Shown one piece after another: positions 54,086-64,000 of a stretch of DNA of 64,000 bases. The DNA is taken from NCBI RefSeq assembly GCF_020520425.1, contig NC_079491.1, positions 35,827,449 to 35,891,448 of the forward strand. Direction: 5' to 3'. Both the position numbers and the translations under genes were made by a program. Positions within the stretch are counted from its first letter, which is position 1; each line of letters opens with the position of its first letter. The DNA comes from Spinacia oleracea. Its lineage: Eukaryota > Streptophyta > Magnoliopsida > Caryophyllales > Amaranthaceae. Under the pieces are notes generated by a model. The model saw nothing but the letters and a program-made list of their open reading frames with translations. It was not told where the DNA came from and ran no database searches.

Positions 54086-55376
54086 TGTAGACACCTAATT
54101 TGTGTCTCCCCTGGAGTCCAATGACGATACCAGTTGCAATGGGCATAATTCAATTCAATTATGAACTTTCATTAAAACTCAAGTACAAATTTCAAAGCAA
54201 GCACAATTCTAATCCAAACACATTCTAATTCCAAAAATCCAACTCTAATTCATCATTCAAGGCCATAAAAAAATTCAATCCCTAAGTTTAATTTCTATTC
54301 CGAAGTTCCAAGTCAAAGATACACCCCTTGGGCCCAAATCCTAACCTCGGGCTCCAATTCAAGCTCAAACGCATATCCAAAATACAATTTCAAAATCGAA
54401 GTACAATCTCAAGAAACCAATTCCACCATCACTCTACGTGGCACTTTTCCCCTCAAAATCATATAACACAAGTCAAATTCGGGCGTCGACCCGTAAAACC
54501 GAGCGAAGCCCTTATAAATCAGCAATCCCAATAAATTCATCAAAAGTATCTTTTTCAAATACATAAAAATCCATGCCGTAACCTCCAAGCAAAAGGATAG
54601 AGAAGGTACAAAGATCATCTTTTGCAAAGAGCGTCTTTTGCAAACCGCCGAAACGCGCAAAAGGACAAAAACAGTTGTCCTGTACAAGCCGAACCAGCGC
54701 CTGGGGATGATATTCTCTATTCCCATAAGGTTTTCCTATAAATACCCCCCTATTTTACGAACAAAAGGAGGAAGAACGACCCAATACCGAGTAGCGAAGC
54801 TCTGCCTATTTCGAAACTCTCCAATATTCAATTTCTAAATCCTTCAATCGCCAAGCTTCAAATCTTTCAATATTCACCTAAAATCTCTACAAAAATACTC
54901 ACATACAAATACTCCTCAAACACAAGATCAATGTTCTAAAGTCCTAAGCAATTTAGGAGTCCAAGCTTGGAAAATAATCAACACATAAATCTAGGTAAAT
55001 TTCTTAGGACTCTTCAAATCTAATTTTCTACCTTTCTTATTTCAAGATAACTAATCCTATGATATTCTTGTAATGTTCATACTCACTTGAACCAGGAAAT
55101 GCTTCAAAGGGGTAATATTTTAGGGGTTTTCATACTTGAAACCCCCCCTCAAATGATATTCCAAACTCCATCTACAAGTTCCAAGTTCTAATTTTTTAAG
55201 CTTTGTTTTCAATAAAAACATGATTAATAAGTTGATACTTTCACTTTTGATAGTGTTCCTTATGATATTCATCATCCAAATCTTCCAAAAATTTTAAACT
55301 TTTCCAAGTTCAAGGATGTTTGGGAAAGTGAAAACCCTTTTGCAAACTAGAACATATAAACATTCAATCTTCTATG
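54086..55376 (+). repeat. Tat-like Ty3-gypsy 3' LTR, plus orientation, truncated by insertion
   Basis: Starts TGTAGACACCTAATTTGTG after a polypurine tract, with a TATA box TATAAATA at 54737-54744. It is interrupted at 55377 by the third copia element. At the break its sequence (GCAAACTAGAACATATAAAC) corresponds to about 35915-35950 (complement) of the minus-strand LTR. Confidence 0.7.
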
Positions 55377-56769
55377 TGAATGAAATAATGCCCTTGGTCC
55401 AAGTATGCATTTAATGTTAAGTCTAATAAATGCGGTTCAGTATTAATTAACAAGTTAATAATTCAGTGAGATCAAGTGAGCTGAATTCCTAGCTAGAGGC
55501 CGCTTCAGTTCAAGTGGAATTAATGATATTAATCCACAGCTTACTCTTGACTGAACCCGTAGGGTCACACAAATAGTACGTAAACGAATCAAGTATTTAA
55601 TGGCATTAAATACTCCATCTATGGATATTTGGAATCGTCGGATCTTGGTTTCAGTGGGAGCTGAGATCGTCACAAGCAAGAAATGAATACTCCGGAAACG
55701 ATGATATTGCCGGAAACGGAAATATGGATCGTATCGGTAATATAAATATTATCCAAGTCGTAGATGTTGCCGGAAACGGAAACATGGTATGTATCGGAAA
55801 ATATTATCGGAAATGGAAATATTGCCGGAATCAGAAATATTGCCGGAAACGGAAATATTGTCAGAATCGGAAATATTATCGGAATCGGAAAATAATTCCT
55901 GAAACGGAAATATCAAATATTTGTTCGAAACGGAAATTAATTCCAGAATCGGAAATATTAAATATTGTTCGTATCGGAAATGAATTCCGGAACCGGGAAT
56001 TTAATCGAAAGCGCATCGTACAAATTAGCATCGGACGAGGCTTGCTAGACGAAGGCCCATCACGAAGCCAGGCCCGCGCCAAGCAAGCCAAGCGCCCAAC
56101 ACGAAGGCCAAAGCCTCGCCAGACCCAGCGCAAGGCCAGGCCCAGCAAGGCCGTAGGCGCGCGCGGAGCCGATGCTCGTGGGCTGCGAGCAGCGACTGCT
56201 CGTGTGGGCCGCAAGGCCTGCGCGGGTGGTGCGATGCTCGTAGTCGTGCAACACTCGTGTTCGTAACGAATCCTAATCCTATTGGAATTCGTGCATTGAT
56301 TAAATCCTAATCCTAAAAGATTAAATTTATTATTTAGAGTTCTAATAGGATTCTAATTAATAAATCCATATCCTAGTAGGATTATAATTCCTTTCCATAA
56401 ACTCTATAAATAGGTGCCTAGGGTCACATATTTATATCGAGATTTGAAGTATTCAAAAGGTAAGATTTTCAAGCAAAAATCAGCCAAACACTTGCAACCT
56501 AAATAGCCGAAAAATCGTAGTAACCTTAAGGGCGATTCTAGTTGGTCAAGCTTAAGGCGGATCCGGACGTGCTGTGGATTATCTACGGAGGGACGACACT
56601 TGGAGTCCTAAAGACTTGTTCTTGTTCGGTTCGGGCGCAGCTAGGGAGGGCACGCAACAAAGTGTATGCATCTGAATTATGCTAAATGATTATGTGTAAA
56701 TAATATGTTTCCTGGCTTTATGGTTTTTCCGCATGATTTATGTTTATTCATATGTATCATAACCTCACA
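55377..56769 (+). repeat. 5' LTR of the third copia element
   Basis: 1,393 bp, starting TGAATGAAATAATGCCCTTGG and ending AACCTCACA. It shares the CGGAAA-motif array, a GC-rich block (56040-56260) and a TATA box (TATAAATA, 56405-56412) with the LTRs at 24657 and 33647. Confidence 0.85.
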
Positions 56770-56770
56770 G

Positions 56771-56784
56771 TGGTATCACGAGCC
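56771..56784 (+). promoter_or_regulatory. Primer binding site of the third copia element
   Basis: TGGTATCACGAGCC one base after the LTR, the same sequence as in the young element (initiator Met-tRNA type). Confidence 0.75.
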
Positions 56785-57742
56785 TCTTATTATTTTCATA
56801 ATCTAAATTGCATAAACATGGTTAAATATTACAAATTTGCAAGGAATTAAAAGGGGTGATTAATTTTCTTAATTATTAATTAATTGCAAATTGCGTTTAT
56901 TTAATTATATGTACGCAGTTTTTCGGCAGAATGTTCGTTACTCAACCAAATCGAGTGATTTTTGTGTCAATTCCGCATGTAAAAGGCATTCTAAAATTTT
57001 GACAAAAATAACCTTTTTCGCCGAAACCCAGAATTCCCAAATTCGAAGCCTAACTATGACTTTTCGGAGGTTTTAGTTTTTCGAACGCAAAAGTTTGTAA
57101 ATTTAAGATGTTAAATTGAATATTTGCGATTCTTGTTGATAAATCTTGAATCTTTGATTGACCTACTGTATATGTTTAACAAGTTTGAATGCCTAGCCTT
57201 GTTAATTATACAACCTAATTTGTAATTATGATTAATTTGTTGAAATTCGAATAATTTAGAATTAATTTGATTTTCATAATTAATTAATAATTTAATTAGG
57301 TACCAATGATTAAAAACCACCATAAAATTTTTTAATTTGTGTTAAATTTTAAATTTTTATGACCTAGATTTGAATCCATGTTAATCGGAAATTAATTGAT
57401 TAATAAATTTTCAATTTTTCGCCCTAAAATTATGAAATTAATATGATTTATTAATTTGTCATTAATTTTGGAAATAAAAGTTTTAATTTTTATGCAATTC
57501 GCTCATAAAACTTGCACGCACAAAGAAATGGACGCTACGTGTTACCCTTAGGGGGTGTTGTATAGTGCGGGCATGCGACGACGAGCAAGGGAGCTCGTCG
57601 CCCATGCGGTACGATGCAACGAGCAAGGGCCATGGCACACGAGCACAAGGCAGCATGCTGCCCTGTGTCGAGTGCTGTGCGCATGTGGGCGAGTGGGCAA
57701 GGGCGAAGGGCAAGGCGCAGGCCAGTGGCAGACGCGTGTGGG

Positions 57743-57818
57743 CAGCAAGCGTGCTGCGCCACAGCGTGCGCTGCCACGCCCAGCAAGCGTGCTGCGCCAC
57801 AGCGCGCGCTGCCACGCC
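57743..57818. repeat. Two-copy 38-bp tandem duplication in the GC-rich leader island
   Basis: CAGCAAGCGTGCTGCGCCAC followed by AGCG(T/C)GCGCTGCCACGCC occurs twice. It lies inside the GC-rich island 57540-57980, which corresponds in position to 32280-32870 of the young element. Confidence 0.8.
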
Positions 57819-59459
57819 CAGCAAGCAAGCAGACGCAAGGCGACGAGCAAGCGGGCGCGCGCATCGTGGCCTGCAGTGCTGCGTTGCGTGTGGTTGCTTG
57901 CGTGTTGCTGTACGAACAATCAAGGGGCGCTAAGCCTCGTGCACTCGATGGGGCTTGGGGCGCAAGCCCAAGTGCCTCGTCGTGTCTCGATTGAATCGTT
58001 TCAAATTTAATTTTGAATTTTCAGTTCGGAAATAATTTTAATTAATTTTAAAATTAATAATTTAAATTGTTTTCTCGGATTTTAATTTTGAATATTATAT
58101 TTATTATAAATTTTATTTATTCTAATTATTTTACTAAAATTAAACCTTGAATTAATTTAAATTCGTTTAATTCAACTGAAATAAATTAAATTAATGGATT
58201 CGATTATAAATTTTATATGAGCTTTAAATTTTAATTAAATTTGTATGTTTCCGGTTAGACTAGAAATACATTTTTATGTTTAAAATTAGTAAAGCATATG
58301 AATTTATTGGTTTAAGTGGGAGCCTTTTAGTCATAAACTCTTGATTAGGTCTACAAATCCTTTAAGGTTAAACAACTTGATTAGAATTAATAAGGACTGA
58401 ATAATTGGTAGATTATTGGTGCCCTTGATTAATTGCTGCAAATATTTATGTGATGCACTAACCAGCTATGTGGGCCATTCATGATAATGAATGGATGAAT
58501 GGTATATATTGTATATGTACTGTTTTGCAGGTTATGAAGTGACTAGTATGGCCCAAATAGGATAGAAAATATGGTATGCGTACCATTAATTTGAATGTAA
58601 TTGGTCTAAAATACCAAAGTCGTTTTTCAATTCAAATATGGTATGCGTACCATCAAATAGTTGTAATTAGTTTTAATTATAGCTTATCCTATTTGAAGAA
58701 AATGGTGCCTCCCACAGAGATTTTCGAGACGGACTTTGAAGTTAAAGCTTCAAGATGAAGTCGGGCCATACTAGATCACATTTATCTTATGCATGCTTTA
58801 AGTTATTTATTGCTTTAAATATGTCTTAATTATGCATGAGATTGTGGCTTGATTATGTTGCATGATTAAGGATTTTAGTTCACTTAAAATCTAACCAACA
58901 TAGTAAGAGCCTTAAGTTCCAAACTTAAAAATTGAGTTATAAGGTGCCATGCCAAAATATACACTTGCTTGGATATCCTTTACATCAATCTAGTAATAGT
59001 TTTCGCTCAGCGAGGTGTTACTTATTGGTCCTAAAGGGGCAAGGTACACAAAAAATTGTGAGTACATGTTAGTTTTGGTGAAACTCAACGATATAAGTAA
59101 GGAGTCCTTTTATGTCGTGGCAAAATTGATAGGTTTATCTAATAAGTTCTTAGACGTACCTATCAACCAAGAGTAGTTTCTAGACTATTAGCAAAAGGCT
59201 TTTGCTTACCTAAAATATTTTAGAATTGAGTCTAAATACATAATGTGCTTAATTCTTCAATGGTTTTAGGGTCTTGGAATCATTTTATTCACACCTGCCG
59301 GAACAATAAAATCGAATAAAATGCTAATAACTTGTTTAAATTGCATGATTGATTTAATTTTCAAGTTATTACTCATGATAAATGTTTAGACTATGCATGC
59401 TTCAATGTATGTTTTAATTATTGTTTATAATTAAATATCTTGCACTGCAATAAATCCTT

Positions 59460-61687
59460 TTAGAAAGGTAACAGTAAATTTCCTCGATTGGTAGTGAATC
59501 CAAGAACGATTCACGGAAATGAGAGAAAGTGAGCAATTTAAAATGTACGTTTCTTATTTCGACTTTTATGGTTGTTTTCGAGTATCAAAGTCGAATGGCA
59601 AACCGATTGGTGCTTGTGAATTCAAAATACAATGTAGTTTTGAGATCATAAAGCATTGAGTTTAAACGCTCAGCTTTACCAATGGTTAACAACCTAAAAT
59701 CCTTTTTCCATTTAATTCTCGAATGAGTCTAGTTCCTAGACATTCGAATAGATCGATGCTTAGAGAACTTTTGAAGCTTCTGGTAAGATCATCTAGTTGA
59801 AACAGAATATTCAACATAAATGGTAAGAACTTTGATAAAATGACATTGGACATGTCTAACAAAGTATAAAAGTCAACACTAGAGAATTCAATTCTTAAGA
59901 CTATAAGAAAGGGTACAAGAAATAAGAAAACAAAGGAACAAATGAAAGGAATTTACGATTCCGTTTCTACCTATAAGTTTATGTTTAAAGAGAAGTGACC
60001 TAGCAATCAAACTTCCTTGGTATCATATACCGCTTGAGGTTCTTACTTCGGTAATAACTCAAACAATGGAAGCTAGGCTACACTAATGGCCTACAAGTGG
60101 GAAATGAAGCATGGCAATGCTACATTAGTTGTAGGGTCATCTAGTTTGTTTTAAGTCCTTTCAAAGGCTGGAACTTAATGGCTATTTTGTTCCATAATCA
60201 GCATACCTAAATTTCTGTTTTCAAACACAGAAAGACTCACATTCAAGAAAAACAAAAACAATGTTTTTTTGTTTATTTGAATGAAATGGTCATTTACGGG
60301 TTGAGTCAATATGCTTGATTAAAACAGACAACTCTTTTACAATAAACACTTTACTAGGTTCAAATCAACCCCTTGATTTGATTTCCACTAATCTTTGGCA
60401 TTGTTGCTTAGACCATATCAACAAGTTAACATTCAAAAGCTGTATTTTGATGGAATTTTGAAAGTTCATTGATTTCTAAATCAATTTAAGACAACTAGTC
60501 TTACTTGTTGAAAGTAACAAAAGATATGAACTATTGTTAGAACGCCTAGACAATAGAGTTCAAAGCTAAAGAAAGGTTTTTATGACTTTATTATTTCACA
60601 CAGATTTGAGTGAATATAGGTTTATTTACTCAATGTGATATAAGTTTGAATCTGTTTGGCTAGTTCAAAGATTCAGAAGTATAAAATCCACTTGGCAAGG
60701 AATCATAAAGATCTAGGTCAGATCATGTTGATGATTACTTAAGTCAAGAATGATCATCAATGATTGTGTGTTGTAAAATCACGATCTAGCTCCATGAGAT
60801 ATGGAATATCTAAGTGGAATGATCGAAGTCAATTAGTACTTGATTCGATCAATGATGAATCATAAAGACTTTTCCTATAATTTCTAAAACAAAATGCTCA
60901 ACTACCACCAAACTAAACCAAATTCGTCAAAGCTATTGAAAAGTAATTTCAGGATATCTTTTCAATTATATATATCTAAAGAGTTGCTAAACTCAGTGGG
61001 AGCTTAGTGTTTGTTATTCAACAAACTAAGGCCCAAGTATAGATATATGTTTTATTGTGATTTATTCAAATGAGACACAAGGGTATTGTTTCTACCACGA
61101 ATTTTTGAGAACATATGTTTGTTTGCTCGAAATAATGTCCTTTTGGTGATTCGTTTCCAAAATGACAAGTGGGAGAAAATAGACCTCGAAAGTCTTCGAG
61201 GCGAACAACAAACATAAAACGGAGATTCCGGAGGCTTTTCGAAGTTCTTTAGAAAATCCGAACACTTATTCTTTGAGGACTTTAGAAGTGGCTTTAAAGA
61301 ATAGACATCTCTTAGAAGACTTTACAAGTGTTTCAAGGAGAACAGAATATTCAAAGGACTTTCAAGTGGCTATTGATATTCTATTTGTTTGATGTTCTAT
61401 ACCCAAGTAGGCATAGAGTTCAAGTCACTGGAACTATGATATTCTTCTATTGGATAGTGAAGAAACATGGAGTTCAGGTCACTATGCAATTCTTCTATTA
61501 GATAGTGAAGAAACCTACAACTTACAGTCAAACTATTATCATGTAGATTAATGAGTTTGTGACTTGTAAGAAAGCTATGACGAAACCTAGATTCCCTAAA
61601 ATGTTTAGAGACCGTATATAGACTTAATGTTTAATTGGTTAAAGGCCATAAAAACATATTCAATATTTTGATGACAAAATTGAAATT
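59460..61687 (+). other. Relic gag-protease-integrase region without reading frames
   Basis: About 2.2 kb where gag and the first half of pol should lie. Only isolated similarity remains, such as the linker motif at 61160-61179. I see no frame longer than a few dozen codons. Confidence 0.5.
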
Positions 61688-62014
61688 TTGTTGATTTGCA
61701 AGAATAGTTTCACACCTATTGGTTGCAAGTTTGTTTTAAGGATAAAAACCATCAAACATGAAATTGTGTTCACACACAAAGCTAGATTAGTTGCTAAAGG
61801 TTACAAGCAAATTCACGGTGTGGATTGTGTTGAAACCTCATGCAAAATCGTAATGCTTAAGTCTGTAATTCAAGCAATGGTTGCATATTGGTACATATGG
61901 CAATTGGATGACAAAACGTATTCCTCAATCAAATGTTGGAATAAACTATGTACATGGTATGTCATAGGATTTGTGGATCCAAATAAATGCTTGAAAAGGA
62001 AAGCTAGCTTATGA
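61688..62014 (+). pseudogene. Copia reverse transcriptase fragment
   Basis: About 108 codons open, containing FTPIGCKFVLRIK, THKARLVAKGYKQIHGVD, VMLKSVIQAMVAYW and IWQLDDKTYSS. These match the start of the copia RT domain (ARLVAKGYRQVHGVD, then IWQMDVKTAF in the intact element). Several conserved residues are changed and the catalytic YVDD part is absent. Confidence 0.8.
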
Positions 62015-63148
62015 AATCTAAGTACAGATTTAAGCAAGCAATTGGGAATTAGAAATATATTTTAGTGAAGCTAATAAGTATTTTAGTTTAATAAAATGTA
62101 CATGATTCTTATAGATTTATAAGAAGTTTAGTGGGAGTACGTAAAACTTAATTGGTCCTATGTGTATCACACACATATCTCTCTATTGTGAAATAACATT
62201 CAAATGCTAATGACTTAGATTTGAGATCAATGATGGACCATGGCGAAACTTAGTACATACTGGGTATTAAGATCTATTTACAAAGATCTTATGATATTGT
62301 TTTAGATTAAGTAATGGCATTTACTAAATCAGACACGAAAGACTCCATTGGAGATATTCGACCCATATATTAATAAATCTAAGTAAAGAATGTTTGAACT
62401 ATGTATAAGCATTTACTAAGTTAAACATCAAAGGATCTAGATTAGATCCTTCACCTATATTATATGTCAAAGAATTTAGCTGGATTCAGTATCTACTGAA
62501 ATTGAATGAGCTAAAGTTACATGAATAGAATTCAATTGAGAATTATTCAGCAAAAGAATTTATCATGTATGATATAATATGAGGATCGCCAAAAACGTAT
62601 CGTATGAATTTAGGCATGACGAACATATACCAATCTCTATTGATCTAAATGAAGATCAACTAGATTGAGATCAAGAATACTTATGGTACTTGAAAAGGTA
62701 CATAGGAATAGTTCTTGATTCAAGGAAATAAAGATATGCTAAATATTGATGCTACACGCATAAACACTGGCAAAGGATCAAGTAAGACCCTTTGGAGTTA
62801 ACCATTGATAAGGACGAGCTATAGCATCGTGTTTTGAAATGGCAACATGGATTGGAGACCATGAGTTGGTGCGTGGGAAATTAAAATATTAATTTCTATG
62901 TTCTAAAATATAGCTGGAAAGTATTCCACATATCTGTGAACTGCTTGGATAAGTAAAATCCAAACAAAGCATTACTAGCAACCTAAACAGTTGAAGTAAA
63001 AGTACTTATTGCCTAAGAAGCAATAAAACGTAGTTGTTTATATTAATGGTTCTTCATTGAACTTGGGAAGATCACATGTTTGTTCACTTAATGGTTCTTC
63101 ATTGCAAAATGCGTAGAACCACTAATGTAGCAAGAAAGACTAGATCAC

Positions 63149-63398
63149 ATGTAATACCCCGAAATTTTAAACTCGATTTATTAAAATTAAAAATATTTAT
63201 TAACTTAATTTCGTTTTTAATTAAATTACGAATAATCGAATTTCGTTATTTTAATCGTTTTTACGAATTATTTTAAACGACAAATTTATAGACTGAAATT
63301 ATTTATTTTCGTTAACGATAATTTATTTATTTTTAAGGAATTATTTTAATTAAACATTTTATTATAAATTCTGAATTTTTGCCAAATATTGTGAAATC

Positions 63399-63434
<36 letters not shown>

Positions 63435-64000
63435 AAATTGTCAGCTTTATTTTTCTTGCTCCCCACGCTCAAACCAGGAAGTCAATACTTCCTTCCTTTC
63501 CCTCAATTCAGTCCAAATTCAATCCTTGGACCCCAAGTATAGCTACTTACAAATTCAGAATTTGTGATGGAATTTCAACAACAAAACACCTTTTCAATTC
63601 CAATCTCCCTCTTTGATTTTTTTCTGTGATTTGAACCAACCACCACCATCAACCACCGTCTGCCACCACCGTCCACCATCTCCACCGTCCACCATCTCCA
63701 CCATCACCTACCACCAACACAGCAACCACCTTCGACCACCACACCTCCCTCACCCTTTCCCTTCCACCACACGCACCCCCTGCCCTCTCCCCTGCTTCCT
63801 CTTTCCCCTCCTTCGGCGCGCCACCAGCGTCGCAACCACCACACCACCAGCACCACCTTATCCCTACGATAACCACCAGCAACCGCACCAAAACACCGAG
63901 CCACCCAGCCACCTCCCTCCTCCTTCTCCTCCTCCTCGTTCGTTCCCTTCCCCCTCCCCTGTTCGCAAATCACCACCCCCATCCCCTTACCTGCTCCGCT
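63149..64000 (+). mobile_element. Possible start of another LTR retrotransposon, cut by the window end
   Basis: Begins TGTAATACCCCGAAATTTTA, a start typical of many plant Ty3-gypsy (chromovirus, Tekay-like) LTRs. It is followed by AT-rich DNA, a poly-A run (63402-63431) and a CCACCACC/CCACCGTCCACC-rich, pyrimidine-rich segment (63630-64000). The open frames in the last part arise from the repeat composition. Neither the far end nor a target duplication can be checked here. Confidence 0.4.
63402..63431. repeat. Poly-A run of about 30 bases
   Basis: An uninterrupted A run inside the putative LTR, followed by TGAAATTGTC. Confidence 0.9.

Larger units (their letters stand above)
55377..63148 (+). 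mobile_element. Third Angela-type copia element: good LTR and leader, ruined coding region
   Basis: The plus-strand 5' LTR (55377-56769) and leader (56785-about 59400) are close relatives of those of the young element, recognisable almost line by line in reverse complement. No gag frame is left. Short matches mark the former pol: AAAATGACAAGTGGGAGAAA (61160-61179, linker after integrase), an RT block at 61688-62014 and an RNase H-like stretch at about 62985-63065. No 3' LTR occurs before the window changes character at 63149. The element is presumably truncated or interrupted there. Confidence 0.75.

Noticed and set aside
57483-58010. Overlapping ORFs of 108-151 codons in several frames
   Set aside because: Same GC-rich leader island as at 32280-32870; several frames are open at once and none resembles a known protein.
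63649-63982. Glycine-rich minus-strand ORFs at the window end
   Set aside because: They mirror a CCACC-repeat tract inside a putative LTR; no domain or start context supports a gene.

Overview
This is a transposon-rich stretch of a plant nuclear genome. The evidence is a two-exon tonoplast aquaporin gene with a plant intron, Angela/BARE-type Ty1-copia elements primed by initiator Met-tRNA, Tat-like Ty3-gypsy ends, Stowaway MITEs, Helitron ends and a plant MULE transposase. The AT-rich spacers and the retroelement families look like a eudicot. I suspect a Caryophyllales/Amaranthaceae genome, but nothing read here proves the species.

Layout. 1-7.9 kb is AT-rich, gene-free DNA made largely of small non-autonomous elements: an inverted-repeat element, a 464-bp MITE with a 9-bp duplication, a Stowaway, two Helitron-type 3' ends and an 800-bp nested fold-back element. 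7.9-11.5 kb holds the only apparently intact host gene, a TIP1-type tonoplast aquaporin on the minus strand. Its 2.5-kb intron has collected a small Helitron and two Stowaway MITEs. 11.6-18.7 kb is a complete Mutator-like element (7,128 bp, exact 9-bp target duplication, 92-bp terminal repeats). It carries an intact MURA-type transposase and a second, broken, multi-exon plant-mobile-domain (PMD) gene. Its ends carry an array of 23-bp palindromes. 18.8-23.7 kb contains a Stowaway MITE, CACTA-like ends and the last exon of a UDP-glucuronate decarboxylase (UXS)-like gene.

23.7-64 kb is a nest of LTR retrotransposons. A gypsy gag-protease remnant (23.7-24.6 kb) is split by a very young, apparently intact Angela-type copia element on the minus strand (24,657-34,986; LTRs differ at one base that I could see; duplication CTAGT). 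To its right lie Tat-like gypsy pieces whose two LTRs (35,324-37,050 minus; from 54,086 plus) face outward in opposite orientations. Between them sits a second, independent PMD pseudogene (38,471-41,253). That region is split by a second, older, decayed Angela-type element (43,940-53,359; duplication GGTTA). The plus-strand Tat LTR is cut by a third Angela-type element (55,377 to about 63,148) whose LTR and leader are well kept but whose coding region is in ruins. At 63,149 another LTR-like sequence begins and runs off the window.

The most interesting biology is that PMD genes occur twice, in a DNA transposon and in a gypsy element, and that the MULE carries an array of palindromes that could be the binding site of one of its two proteins. 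No bacterial-type operons, CRISPR arrays, tRNA or rRNA genes were seen.
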